Source: JAHEJE01 sp965216335 (lineage in GTDB: Bacteria > Pseudomonadota > Alphaproteobacteria > Rhizobiales > Aestuariivirgaceae). Taken from it: a stretch of 64,000 nt of DNA. Location: positions 3,100,001-3,164,000 of the forward strand of contig OZ244154.1 in NCBI GenBank assembly GCA_965216335.1, in the 5' to 3' direction. This document shows, in pieces, positions 25,410 to 34,922 of the stretch (the stretch's first letter is position 1; each line of letters opens with the position of its first letter). Position numbers and translations under genes: made by a program. The notes beneath the pieces are model-generated. The model made no database searches. It worked only from the letters and a program-made list of their open reading frames with translations, and was not told the DNA's origin.

Positions 25410-28400
25410 TTTGCCGTGCACCTTCCTTGTCGTAAAAGACCGGATCGACCACCTTGGCCATGACGACCTTGTTGTCGAGTGGGAAAGCCAGGGTATCACC
25501 CATCCGGTTGCGGCCATCCTTGATCAGCGCCATGGCGATGGAGCGCTCCAGCGTTGGGCTCCAGTAAGTTGACGTGACCTGTCCAATCATGTTCATCGGC
25601 GGCTTGTCTTTGACTTCTTCGACAGCGTAGGCGCCGTCCGGCAACACGGTTTGCGGATCCTCGGTCAGCAGGCCGACCAGTTGTTTGCGCCCTTCCGCCT
25701 TGAGGTGCGCCTGTTGGAGTGAACGCTTGCCGATGAAGTCGTCCTTCTTCTTTGACACGGCCCAATCCAGGCCGACATCGTATGGTGTCACCGTTCCGTC
25801 GGTTTCGTCGCCGATGACGATGAAGCCCTTTTCAGCGCGCAGGATGTGCAGCGCTTCGGTACCATAGACCTGGATGTCGTGCTCGGCGCCGGCGGCCAGA
25901 ATAGCATCCCACAGCCCTCGGCCATAGCCGGCGGGAGTAGCGATTTCATAGGATAGTTCACCAGAGAAGCTGATGCGGAAGATGCGCACCGGATACCCGC
26001 CGATCTCGCCTTCCTGCATCGACATGAACGCAAAGCCGTCATTCGAGAGGTCGACCGTACTGCCCAGTTTCTCGAGGACCTTGCGCGCATTCGGGCCGGC
26101 GATGGCGAACTGCGACCATTGCTCTGTTACCGGCGTAACGAACACCTTCAGATCGTACCATTCGGTCTGCAGCCACTCTTCCAGCCAGGCCGCAATGTTG
26201 TCCGATCCGCCGGACGTCGTGTGCATCAGGAAGTGATCTTCCGCGAGCCGCACGGTGACGCCGTCATCCATCAGGAAACCGGCCTCGTTCATCATCAGCC
26301 CGTAGCGGCAGCGCCCCACTTTCAGGGTGGAGAACATGTTCGTGTAGACCCTGTCGAGCAGGGTTGCAGCATCCGGTCCTTTGATCTCGATCTTGCCGAG
26401 CGTCGAGGCATCGAGCAGGCCGACCGACTTGCGCACCGCCAGAATTTCCCGGCGCACCGCCGCCTCACGATCTTCAACGTCACGCGGATAACAGTAAGCC
26501 CGACGCCACTGTCCGACGGGTTCGAAGTCTGCGTTGTGGCTGGTATGCCAATGATAGCAGGCCGTCTTGCGCACAGGCAGAAACAGTTTGCCGACCGATG
26601 TTCCGGCAATCGACCCGAAGGATATCGGCGTGTAGGGCGGACGGAAGGTCGTGGTGCCGATTTCCGGGATGTCCCGGCCGGTGGCCTGCGAAACGACACC
26701 GAGACCGTTGATGTTCGACGTCTTGCCCTGGTCGGTGGCCATGCCGAGCGTGGTGTAGCGCTTGGTGTGCTCGACGGATTCATAGCCTTCACGCTGGGCC
26801 AGCTCCAGATCGGCAGCCGTCACGTCGTTCTGGAAATCGATGAAGTGCTTGTTGCCTTCATTGTACTTGCCGGTCGCAGGCGCAAACCAGATGGCTTCCA
26901 ACGGCGCCTGGCTCTCCTGGGCGGCACCGGCCTTGCTGAGGCGCTTTGCCTTGCCACTGGGCATTGCAGCATTTGCTGCTGTCTCGCCAGCGGCATAACC
27001 TTCTTCCAGACAGTCACCAAGGGCCATCGTTCCATTTGCTGATCCTGCGACCAGCATGGCGTCGCCGTGGCGGTCGGGACGGAAGGTTTGCAGGCCGTCA
27101 TCGAACCGCAGCTTGCCGCCATTGTGGCACCACATATGTACGGCCGGATTCCAGCCACCCGAGACCGCGACGAAGTCGCAATCGATTCGGGTCTCGTTGA
27201 CCACCCGGCCACCGCCCGTCTTGTAGGGTGCGATCTTGATACTGGAAATGGCCCGTCCGCCTGTGGTGGTTTCAACGTCGGCGATGGCATGGCCGGCAAC
27301 GATCTTCAAACCCGCTGCCCGGGCCATTTCCGGCAATGCGCCATTTGCGTCGCCGCGAACATCTATGATGCGAGCGACGTTCACGCCCGCCGCCTTCAGG
27401 CTGAGCGCCGTGCGATAGGCATCGTCGTTGTTGGTGAAGACGGTGCCGTTCAGACCAGGTGAGACGCCGTAGCGCTCGACCATGCCGCGGGCAGTCGACG
27501 CCAGCATGGCGCCCGGCCGGTCATTGTTGGCAAAGGCGATGGGGCGTTCCAACGCGCCTGTGGCAACGACAATCTGCTTGGCACGAACCTTCCAAAGCCG
27601 GTGGCGGGGTGTGCGTTCGGCAATCAGGGCCGGGCTATGATCGGCAACCCGCTCCAACATCAACACGTAGTTGTGATGGAAGTGACCGGCGACCGTCGTG
27701 CGTGTGAGCACATGCACGTTGCTGTCTGCCGCCAGTTCAGCGCAGCGGGCCGAAACCCAATCGGTCTGCGGTGCGCCGTCGATCGTTCCGCCGGCTATGT
27801 CCGCCAAACCGCCAAAACGTGGGTTTTCATCGGCAATAATGACCCGGGCACCGCGCGCGGCTGCCGCCTGCGCTGCCGCTAGTCCGGTGACGCCCGCGCC
27901 AACCACCAGGACGTCGCAATGCACATGGATCTGCTCATAGCTGTCCGGATCGCTGCCAGTTGGCGCTTTGCCGAGACCGGCGGAGCGCCGTATTATCGGC
28001 TCGTAGACCTCCTTCCAGAAGGCTTGAGGCCACATGAAGGTCTTGTAGTAGAAGCCGGACGGAAACAGTCGTGACAGCTTGTTGTTGATTGCACCGATAT
28101 CGAACTCAAGGCTGGGAAACCGGTTCTGGCTGACGGCAACCATGCCGTCATATGCCTCGACCTGGGTGGCGCGCAGGTTCGGCTCATGTCGGTCGCCCTG
28201 TCCGACGCCGATCAGCGCGTTAGGCTCTTCCGATCCCAGGCCGATCAGACCTCGCGGACGGTGATACTTGAAGCTGCGTCCAAACAGGCGCTGGCCGCTG
28301 GCCATGACGGCCGACGCTACCGTGTCGCCGGCAAAGCCGCTGATGGACTTGCCGTCGAATTTGAACTTGACGGGCTTGGTGCGGTCGATCAGTCGTCCGG

Positions 28401-28440
28401 CATCCACTGAACCGGGCAGGCGATAGGGTTTTCCAGTCAT
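25402..28440 (-). CDS. soxA: Sarcosine oxidase alpha subunit
   Basis: 1012 residues, full length. An N-terminal 2Fe-2S-ferredoxin-like domain (VKFKFDGKSISGFAGDTVAS) leads to the dinucleotide-binding domain with VLVVGAGVTGLAAAQAAAAR (about residues 176-195) and DENPRFGG. The C-terminal ~380 residues form a GcvT-like folate-binding domain (MMNEAGFLMDDGVTVRLAED, GELSYEIATPAGYG). It is the NAD- and folate-binding subunit. The start is 4 bases after the soxD stop. No disruption was seen. Confidence 0.95.
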   Translation of the reverse strand: MTGKPYRLPGSVDAGRLIDRTKPVKFKFDGKSISGFAGDTVASAVMASGQRLFGRSFKYHRPRGLIGLGSEEPNALIGVGQGDRHEPNLRATQVEAYDGMVAVSQNRFPSLEFDIGAINNKLSRLFPSGFYYKTFMWPQAFWKEVYEPIIRRSAGLGKAPTGSDPDSYEQIHVHCDVLVVGAGVTGLAAAQAAAARGARVIIADENPRFGGLADIAGGTIDGAPQTDWVSARCAELAADSNVHVLTRTTVAGHFHHNYVLMLERVADHSPALIAERTPRHRLWKVRAKQIVVATGALERPIAFANNDRPGAMLASTARGMVERYGVSPGLNGTVFTNNDDAYRTALSLKAAGVNVARIIDVRGDANGALPEMARAAGLKIVAGHAIADVETTTGGRAISSIKIAPYKTGGGRVVNETRIDCDFVAVSGGWNPAVHMWCHNGGKLRFDDGLQTFRPDRHGDAMLVAGSANGTMALGDCLEEGYAAGETAANAAMPSGKAKRLSKAGAAQESQAPLEAIWFAPATGKYNEGNKHFIDFQNDVTAADLELAQREGYESVEHTKRYTTLGMATDQGKTSNINGLGVVSQATGRDIPEIGTTTFRPPYTPISFGSIAGTSVGKLFLPVRKTACYHWHTSHNADFEPVGQWRRAYCYPRDVEDREAAVRREILAVRKSVGLLDASTLGKIEIKGPDAATLLDRVYTNMFSTLKVGRCRYGLMMNEAGFLMDDGVTVRLAEDHFLMHTTSGGSDNIAAWLEEWLQTEWYDLKVFVTPVTEQWSQFAIAGPNARKVLEKLGSTVDLSNDGFAFMSMQEGEIGGYPVRIFRISFSGELSYEIATPAGYGRGLWDAILAAGAEHDIQVYGTEALHILRAEKGFIVIGDETDGTVTPYDVGLDWAVSKKKDDFIGKRSLQQAHLKAEGRKQLVGLLTEDPQTVLPDGAYAVEEVKDKPPMNMIGQVTSTYWSPTLERSIAMALIKDGRNRMGDTLAFPLDNKVVMAKVVDPVFYDKEGARQNV

Positions 28441-28444
28441 GACA

Positions 28445-28819
28445 TCACCCTCTGCGGCGCGGTTTCGCAGCCGCTTTCGTGTTCTTGAGGTGAGGCGCGA
28501 AGTGCTCGGCCCAGAAACCCTTGGCCTCGCGCATCAATTCTACCGGTGGCAACTCGGTGATGCCGTAGAATGCCTTGAAGTCGAGGCTGACGGTATCGCG
28601 CGCTGCATGAAACCATTTGCCGCAGCCGCGGTCACAGCGCCAGCGCTCGAAATGCAGGCCCTTTGGGTTGTGGCGGTTGAACAGATACTCGCGCTGTTCT
28701 TCATCGGTAATGTTGTGCGGGTCGTCAGTTGCCGGGCGGCGGACGTGGGCCTGGCCACCGGGATGGAAGTCCCCTTCCTCGCCCACGACCCCGCATACCG
28801 GACATTTGATCTCAAGCAT
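28445..28819 (-). CDS. soxD: Sarcosine oxidase delta subunit
   Basis: The ATG at 28819 is preceded by GGGGGGAAT and gives 124 residues, longer than the usual ~95-110 because of a basic tail. Zinc ligands are visible: Cys6 and Cys9 in IKCPVCG, His56 in GLHFE and Cys62 in WRCDRGCGKW. The small delta subunit packs against the alpha subunit. A longer frame from 28849 would begin inside the adjacent inverted-repeat element, so the shorter start is used. Unlike in the usual operon, soxB does not end directly before it. Confidence 0.88.
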   Translation of the reverse strand: MLEIKCPVCGVVGEEGDFHPGGQAHVRRPATDDPHNITDEEQREYLFNRHNPKGLHFERWRCDRGCGKWFHAARDTVSLDFKAFYGITELPPVELMREAKGFWAEHFAPHLKNTKAAAKPRRRG

Positions 28820-28834
28820 GGTCCATTCCCCCCA

Positions 28835-29368
28835 AGGGCCTGTGGACATTCAGGGTTACAGTGCTGGCGAGGCCCATTTCGTCTGTGGCTAGAGCCTTTT
28901 TTGACAATACCGAGCCATTTGATGGGTCAAATTCGTTCAGCCCGGCAAGCCATGTCGCGCCGCGCGATGCGGTGCATCGGGCAAGCGGCATGGCGCACCG
29001 GATGGACGAATTTGTCCCACCGAAGGCCGGCTTTTCGCGCTCGCTGGACAGCGTTAGGCGGCACTTGTGGTCAACCAGACCACGGCGTGCCGCCTGCCTA
29101 GCCAGCAAACGCAAAAAGCCGGTCAAATGGTTCGGTATTGTCAAAAAAGGCTCTAGCTTTGAACGGCGCCGATGGGTCGCCCCCTTCAAGCCGGTCAAAG
29201 TGACGTCCACGGGCGAAATCGGCCTCGTCCGTCCCGGATTTGACAGGATTGGCCCATCTTCAGGGCCGTTCGTCGTCGAATATGCCAGCATGTCCTTCCT
29301 CCAAACACCCCTGAACCTGAACCAATCCTGTCAAACCAGCGCTATAACCCTGAATGTCCACAGGCCCT
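28835..29368. mobile_element. MITE-like composite inverted-repeat element splitting the sox operon
   Basis: About 530 bp without a convincing gene. Outer arms 28835-28867 and 29336-29368 are a 33-bp inverted repeat with two mismatches. Within them, 28888-28922 and 29123-29157 form a 35-bp inverted repeat with one mismatch (GCTAGAGCCTTTTTTGACAA start). A 14-bp perfect inverted pair TTTGACAGGATTGG lies at 29239-29252/29322-29335. A REP-like hairpin (GTGGTC-aacca-GACCAC) sits at 29066-29082. The right end contributes the T and A of soxB's TAG. No transposase and no clear target-site duplication is visible, so it is a non-autonomous or relic element. Confidence 0.75.
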
Positions 29369-30617
29369 AATGCGCCACAGCGGCAGCGACACTTTCGTCG
29401 ATCAGCCGGCCTTCAAGGAAACGGTTGAGGCCGAACGGCTCTGCAATCGGGTGCGGCCGGTCATTGGCGATGGTATCGGCGAAGACAAACCCCGAACCCG
29501 GGATCGACTTGAAACCACCGGTACCCCAACCGCAGTTGACATAGAGCCCCTTGACGTCGGTCATCGAGATGATCGGCGACCGGTCACCGGTCATGTCGAC
29601 GATTCCACCCCAGATGCGCATCATGCGCAGCCGCGAAATGATCGGGAATGTTTCCACCAGTGCTGTGATGGTATGTTCCAGTGAAGTGAAGGCGCCACGC
29701 TGCGAATAGTTGTTGTAGCCGTCCGCACCGCCGCCGATCACCAGTTCGCCCTTGTCCGACTGGCTCATGTAACCGTGCACGGTGTTGGCCATGACGACGC
29801 AATCGATGACCGGCTTGATCGGTTCGGAAACCAGAGCCTGAAGGCACACACTCTCAACCGGCATGCGCACGCCGGCCATCTCCATCAGCAACGACGCATG
29901 TCCAGCCGTCACCACCGCGACCTTCGCGGTCTTGATGTAACCTCTCGAGGTCTGCACGCCGGTGATCCGGTCGCCGTCGCGCGTGATGTCAGTGACTTCG
30001 CAATTCTGGATGATGTCGACACCGCGTTCATCCGAACCGCGCGCGTAGCCCCAGGCCACCGCGTCGTGTCGCCCCGTGCCGCCACGTGGCTGGTAGTAAG
30101 CACCGAGAATTGGATAACGGGCATCCGGACTGTCATTGATGATCGGGCACAAGCGCTTCACCTCGGCCTTGTCGATCATCCGGCAGTCGAGACCCGCCAG
30201 CCGGTTGGCATGCGCCGTGCGCTTGAAGGCCCGCAACTCATGCTCGGTTTGGCACATCATCATCACACCGCGTGGTGAGAACATGGTGTTGTAGTTGAGG
30301 TCCTGTGACAGGTCCTCGTAGAGCTTGCGGGCCAACTCGTAGATCGCGATGGATTCATCCTGCAGGTAGTTGGAGCGGATGATCGTGGTGTTGCGGCCGG
30401 TGTTGCCGCCGCCCAGCCAGCCCTTCTCGAGCACTGCGATGTTGGTCATCTTGTGCTCTTTGGCGAGATAATAGGCCGTTGCCAGGCCATGACCGCCGGC
30501 ACCTATGATGACGGCATCATACTCCGGCTTCGGATCGGGACTGCGCCACGCGCGCTCCCAGTCCTTGTGATAATTGAGGGCATTTCGGGCCAATGAAAAA
30601 ATCGAGTATCGCGTCAT
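29367..30617 (-). CDS. soxB: Sarcosine oxidase beta subunit
   Basis: 416 residues from the ATG at 30617; a start at 30641 would add eight residues before MTRYSIFSLARNALNYHKDW. The FAD-binding motif YDAVIIGAGGHGLATAYYLA (about residues 32-51) and the C-terminal LYVNCGWGTGGFKSIPGSG are typical. Sarcosine is oxidised here; electrons pass to the alpha subunit. The gene is intact and ends exactly at the border of the inverted-repeat element, so its normal link to soxD is lost by about 550 bases. Confidence 0.94.
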   Translation of the reverse strand: MTRYSIFSLARNALNYHKDWERAWRSPDPKPEYDAVIIGAGGHGLATAYYLAKEHKMTNIAVLEKGWLGGGNTGRNTTIIRSNYLQDESIAIYELARKLYEDLSQDLNYNTMFSPRGVMMMCQTEHELRAFKRTAHANRLAGLDCRMIDKAEVKRLCPIINDSPDARYPILGAYYQPRGGTGRHDAVAWGYARGSDERGVDIIQNCEVTDITRDGDRITGVQTSRGYIKTAKVAVVTAGHASLLMEMAGVRMPVESVCLQALVSEPIKPVIDCVVMANTVHGYMSQSDKGELVIGGGADGYNNYSQRGAFTSLEHTITALVETFPIISRLRMMRIWGGIVDMTGDRSPIISMTDVKGLYVNCGWGTGGFKSIPGSGFVFADTIANDRPHPIAEPFGLNRFLEGRLIDESVAAAVAH

Positions 30618-30844
30618 CGCTTGACCGGCCCTTCCACACACTTGTCTCGTGCGCGCAATTCAAGAGCCTTCCCATATAGATCGAGGAAGCGTGGACCCTA
30701 GCATTTGGACTGAGCGGCGGCTATGTATTTGCGACGCCGCATCCTCGCACTGCGACACCCGGACGCTGCTGAATTGCCTCACATGAACTACATTTAATGA
30801 CAACGTGAATTGTTTTTCTCAAAACAAGGTTGTCTAACACTGCG

Positions 30845-31954
30845 ATGATTTTGTGGATCACATTCGCCATTTTGTCGGCCATGGTCGTGGTCGTGCTGTT
30901 GTGGCCGGTCATGCGGGGGACGGCATCGCCGCCGCCACGTGCCAGCTTCGATCTCAATGTGTACCGCGATCAGTTGGCTGAACTGCAGCGCGACGAGGAG
31001 GCGGGGATGATTGTCGGTGCGGAGGCCGAGGCTGCCCGTGCAGAGATCGCCCGCCGGATTCTCGCCGTCAAGGATGGCGATCGTGAAGTCGGTCTTGAGG
31101 CCGCTGCCGGGGTGCGCTGGCCTGCCATGACCGGCGCGGCCTTCGTCCTGGTTGTGGCGGTCGTCGGATATCTGACCGTCGGCAGCCCCGGTTACCGGGA
31201 TGTGCCGCGCGCCGAACGCATATCCGAGGCAACGAAGAACAACGACTTGCCGGCGCTGGTCGTGCAGGTCGAACAGCACCTGGCGCAGAACCCGAAAGAC
31301 GGTCAGGGATGGCTGGTTCTGGCACCAGCGTACCGCCGTCTTGGCCGGTTCACCGAAGCCGCGGATGCATTTGCACGGGCGATAGAGCTAACCGAACCGT
31401 CGGCCGAGCTGTTCACAGCGCTCGGCGAGACCTTGGTTCTGGCGGAAAACGGTCTCGTCACCGACCGCGCCCAGGATGCCTTCCAGGCAGCATTGAAGGT
31501 TGATGCCGGATTTGCGAAGGCTCGTTTCTATGATGCGCTAGCCTATGCCCAGGATGGCAAGACAGACCAAGCACGCGCGAAGTTCGAAGCGTTGCTGAAA
31601 GACGCACCGGCTGACGCGGCCTGGCGCACCGCCGTCGAACGCCAGATCGCCGCCTTGGCGTCGACACCGAAGGGTCCCGCTCTTGACGACGATCAGGTCA
31701 AGGCTGCGGACGAGATGTCGTCATCGGATCGCCAGGCTATGATCCGCAGCATGGTCGACAGGCTTGACAGCCGCCTGCGCGAGGACGGTGATGACATCGA
31801 CGGTTGGTTGCGGTTGATCAACGCCCGCATGGTACTGGGCGACAAAGCTGCGGCACAAGACGCACTGACAACTGCACGCCGGCAGTTCGATGCAAATCAG
31901 ACGGCCTTGACGCGCCTGACCGAATTGGCGGATCAATTGGGGCTGGAGCCGTGA
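30845..31954 (+). CDS. ccmI: Cytochrome c biogenesis protein CcmI (CycH)
   Basis: About 369 residues. Two membrane helices (ILWITFAILSAMVVVVLLWP and AAFVLVVAVVGYLTV) flank a cytoplasmic loop with a conserved FDLNVYRDQLAELQRDEEAG, and the C-terminal periplasmic part has TPR repeats (WLVLAPAYRRLGRFTEAADA). CcmI presents apocytochrome c to the heme ligation complex. It heads the rhizobial order ccmI-E-F-H. The ATG at 30845 is chosen; a TTG at 30830 is an alternative. It is divergent from soxB. Confidence 0.92.
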   Translation: MILWITFAILSAMVVVVLLWPVMRGTASPPPRASFDLNVYRDQLAELQRDEEAGMIVGAEAEAARAEIARRILAVKDGDREVGLEAAAGVRWPAMTGAAFVLVVAVVGYLTVGSPGYRDVPRAERISEATKNNDLPALVVQVEQHLAQNPKDGQGWLVLAPAYRRLGRFTEAADAFARAIELTEPSAELFTALGETLVLAENGLVTDRAQDAFQAALKVDAGFAKARFYDALAYAQDGKTDQARAKFEALLKDAPADAAWRTAVERQIAALASTPKGPALDDDQVKAADEMSSSDRQAMIRSMVDRLDSRLREDGDDIDGWLRLINARMVLGDKAAAQDALTTARRQFDANQTALTRLTELADQLGLEP

Positions 31955-31978
31955 TGAATGTAGAAGGACACCGCTGAT

Positions 31979-32434
31979 ATGGCCATGGGCCGCAAACAAC
32001 GCCGCACTGCCTTCATCGTCGCCGGGCTGGCCCTTCTGGGGCTTGCCGCCGGACTGATGGGCTATGCCCTGCGCGACACGATCGTGTTCTTTTATACGCC
32101 GAGTGAAGTGGCCGAAAAGTCGATCCCGCCGGGCACGCGCTTCCGTCTCGGCGGTTTGGTTGCAAACGACTCGGTAAAAAAACAGCAGGGCGCTACAGTG
32201 CACTTTGTCGTGACCGATACGGACAAAACCCTGCCCGTCACCTATACCGGAACATTGCCGGACTTGTTCCGTGAAGGCCAGGGTGTCGTTGCTGAAGGCG
32301 TTTTGGGTTCCGATGGGATGTTCAACGCCGACAGCGTGCTGGCCAAACACGATGAGAACTACATGCCGCGCGAAGTGGCCGATGCGCTGAAGGAAAAGGG
32401 TGTCTGGAATGAAGGAAAGTCAGAGAGCCAGTGA
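31979..32434 (+). CDS. ccmE: Heme chaperone CcmE (CycJ)
   Basis: 151 residues: an N-terminal membrane anchor (FIVAGLALLGLAAGLMGYAL) and a periplasmic OB-fold domain with the heme-attachment motif AKHDENYMP, in which His124 binds heme covalently and Tyr128 is the axial ligand. It carries heme to CcmF. A good ribosome site (AGAAGGA) precedes the start. It overlaps the ccmF start codon by four bases. Confidence 0.96.
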   Translation: MAMGRKQRRTAFIVAGLALLGLAAGLMGYALRDTIVFFYTPSEVAEKSIPPGTRFRLGGLVANDSVKKQQGATVHFVVTDTDKTLPVTYTGTLPDLFREGQGVVAEGVLGSDGMFNADSVLAKHDENYMPREVADALKEKGVWNEGKSESQ

Positions 32435-34410
32435 TCGTTGAGTTTGGACATTTTGCGCTGCTGTTGGCGCTGGCCGTTGCGATCTATCAGACCGCGGTAC
32501 CGCTCTATGGAGCGGCCACCGGCAACGCAGCGCTCATGCGGGTCGCCGGACCGGCCAGCCTGCTGCAGTGCCTCTTGGTTCTCATTTCATTTGCAGCACT
32601 GACCAAGGCCTATCTGACCTCGGACTTTTCGGTACATAACGTCTGGGCCAATTCCCATTCGGCCAAGCCGATGCTTTACAAATTCAGCGGTGTTTGGGGA
32701 AACCATGAAGGCTCCATGCTCTTGTGGGTCCTGATCCTGGCGGTTTTCGGCGCCGCAGTCGGGGTGTTCGGTTCGAACCTGCCGCCGGCGCTGAAGGCCC
32801 GTGTTCTGGCGGTGCAAGGCTCGATTTCGGTCGCGTTCCTGCTGTTCCTCATTACCGTCTCAAATCCGTTCTTACGCATCGCCTCTCCGCCAATCGAGGG
32901 CAAGGGCCTCAATCCGATCCTGCAGGACCCGGCTCTGGCGATCCACCCGCCGTTGCTCTATGCCGGTTATGTTGGCCTTTCTGTTGCATTCTCGTTCGCA
33001 ATTGCCGCCTTGATTGAGGGCAAGGTCGATGCCGCCTGGGCGCGTTGGGTGCGACCCTGGACCCTGGCAGCCTGGATGTTCCTCACCGTCGGCATCGCCA
33101 TGGGCTCCTGGTGGGCGTACTACGAGCTGGGTTGGGGCGGCTGGTGGTTCTGGGACCCGGTGGAAAATGCCTCGTTCATGCCATGGCTGGTGTCGGCCGC
33201 GCTGCTGCATTCGGCGATCGTGGTGGAAAAGCGCAATGCGTTGAAGATCTGGACCATACTGTTGGCCATTCTCGCCTTCTCGTTGTCGTTGATCGGCACG
33301 TTCCTGGTTCGCTCCGGCGTGCTCACATCTGTGCACGCGTTCGCCGTCGACCCCGAGCGCGGTGTGTTCATCCTGCTTATCCTCAGCGTCTTCATTGGCG
33401 GTGCCCTGGCGCTCTACGCCTGGCGCGCACCGGTTCTTCAGTCGACCGGCGTATTTGCACCGATCAGCCGCGAGGGCGCGCTGGTGGTCAACAATCTATT
33501 GTTGGCGACAAGCTGCGCAGCCGTGTTCGTCGGCACCCTTTATCCCCTGGCGCTGGAAGCGATCACAGGCGAGAAGATCTCCGTTGGCCCGCCTTATTTC
33601 AACATCACATTCGGTATTCTGATTCTGCCGTTGCTGATACTGGTGCCGCTCGGGCCCATGCTGTCATGGAAGCGCGCCCAGCTCTGGCCGGCGGTTCAAC
33701 GCTTGTGGGCCGCCGCACTCATCGCGCTGGTGTGTGGTGTGATCGCATTGACGATCCAGGTTCGCGGGCCAATCCTGGCACCATTCGGCATTGCGCTCGG
33801 CGCATGGCTGATTGCCGGAAGCCTGGTTGAGATGTCGCAACGCATACAATTGTTCCGCGCCCAACTCGCCACATCATGGTCGCGATTGAGAGGTCTGCGA
33901 GGGCAGGCCATCGGCATGACACTGGCGCATCTGGGCGTCGGTGTCATGGTCGTCGGGATCGTTTCGATCACCGCCTGGCGCGAGGAAGTTGTTACCAGCC
34001 TCAAGCCGGACGCGTCCCTTACTGTCGCCGGAAACACCATCACCTTCCTGGGTGAAACGCCTCGCACGGGACCGAACTTCAATGCCGTCGTTGGGCGCTT
34101 CAAGGTCGAACGTGCCAACGGTGAGGCCATCGAACTGACCTCGGAGAAGCGTGTCTTCCTGCCAAGCCGTCAGCCGACGACGGAGGTCGGTATCCTGCCG
34201 ACCTGGCTCGGCGATGTTTACGTCGCCATGGGAGACAAGGACCTTGATGGCGGGCGCATCGTTCGAGCCTATTTCAATCCGTTGGTGACCCTGATCTGGA
34301 TCGGCTCGGTGATCATGTTTGTCGGCGGCATCATTTCGCTGGCGGATCGCCGGCACCGCGTTGGTGCGCCGAAGCGCTCGCGCCGCGCGGCACCGCAACC
34401 GGCAGAGTAG
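32431..34410 (+). CDS. ccmF: Heme lyase subunit CcmF (CycK)
   Basis: 659 residues with many membrane helices and the WWD heme-handling motif (GWGGWWFWDPVENASFMPWL). It starts with GTG, overlapping the ccmE stop. CcmF holds heme b and, with CcmH and CcmI, ligates heme to the CXXCH motif of apocytochromes on the periplasmic side. The Arg/Ala-rich C-terminus is short and cytoplasmic. The gene is full length. Confidence 0.96.
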   Translation: MIVEFGHFALLLALAVAIYQTAVPLYGAATGNAALMRVAGPASLLQCLLVLISFAALTKAYLTSDFSVHNVWANSHSAKPMLYKFSGVWGNHEGSMLLWVLILAVFGAAVGVFGSNLPPALKARVLAVQGSISVAFLLFLITVSNPFLRIASPPIEGKGLNPILQDPALAIHPPLLYAGYVGLSVAFSFAIAALIEGKVDAAWARWVRPWTLAAWMFLTVGIAMGSWWAYYELGWGGWWFWDPVENASFMPWLVSAALLHSAIVVEKRNALKIWTILLAILAFSLSLIGTFLVRSGVLTSVHAFAVDPERGVFILLILSVFIGGALALYAWRAPVLQSTGVFAPISREGALVVNNLLLATSCAAVFVGTLYPLALEAITGEKISVGPPYFNITFGILILPLLILVPLGPMLSWKRAQLWPAVQRLWAAALIALVCGVIALTIQVRGPILAPFGIALGAWLIAGSLVEMSQRIQLFRAQLATSWSRLRGLRGQAIGMTLAHLGVGVMVVGIVSITAWREEVVTSLKPDASLTVAGNTITFLGETPRTGPNFNAVVGRFKVERANGEAIELTSEKRVFLPSRQPTTEVGILPTWLGDVYVAMGDKDLDGGRIVRAYFNPLVTLIWIGSVIMFVGGIISLADRRHRVGAPKRSRRAAPQPAE

Positions 34411-34419
34411 GGCAGGGCA

Positions 34420-34893
34420 ATGCGGGTTCTTCGTCTTTTGATCCTTGCCGTCGGTCTGATGCTGATCGCCGCGCCGGCTTCCGCTGTTGAGCCGGATGAG
34501 GTGCTCAGCGACCAGGCACTTGAAGAGCGCGCACGCCAGCTTTCGGCGAAACTGCGTTGCCTGGTGTGTCAAAACCAGTCCATTGACGACTCCGATGCCC
34601 CGCTTGCTCGTGACCTGCGGTTGCTCTTGCGCGAGCGGCTGACCAAGGGTGACAGCGACAAGCAAGTCATCGACTATCTCGTCGGCCGCTATGGCGAATT
34701 CATACTGCTGCAGCCGAAGTTCGGCATTCACACGCTTGCATTGTGGCTCGGCCCCTTCGTGTTGCTGGCATGCGGCATCTGGTTCATCTGGCGTCGCCGC
34801 AGCTCGGCCAGAACCAGTGCGCCGGTCGCCGAGACCCCGCTGTCTGAGCAGGAAGCTGCCGAATTGAAGAGGCTGATGGCCGACGACAACTGA
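34420..34893 (+). CDS. ccmH: Apocytochrome c thiol reductase CcmH (CycL)
   Basis: 157 residues: signal peptide (LRLLILAVGLMLIAAPASA), the redox motif LRCLVCQNQSIDDSDA with Cys47 and Cys50, and a C-terminal anchor helix (ALWLGPFVLLACGIWFIW). It keeps apocytochrome cysteines reduced for heme ligation. It closes the ccmIEFH operon, with gaps of only a few bases to ccmF and about 30 to the next gene. Confidence 0.95.
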   Translation: MRVLRLLILAVGLMLIAAPASAVEPDEVLSDQALEERARQLSAKLRCLVCQNQSIDDSDAPLARDLRLLLRERLTKGDSDKQVIDYLVGRYGEFILLQPKFGIHTLALWLGPFVLLACGIWFIWRRRSSARTSAPVAETPLSEQEAAELKRLMADDN

Positions 34894-34922
34894 ACTTCCA
34901 ATTGCAGACGGGAGAATTTGCC

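Noticed and set aside
28812..29370. Long open frames on both strands over the sox gap (159 and 169 codons)
   Set aside because: They run through nested inverted repeats, start without ribosome sites and show no family pattern; palindromic DNA gives mirror-image open frames.
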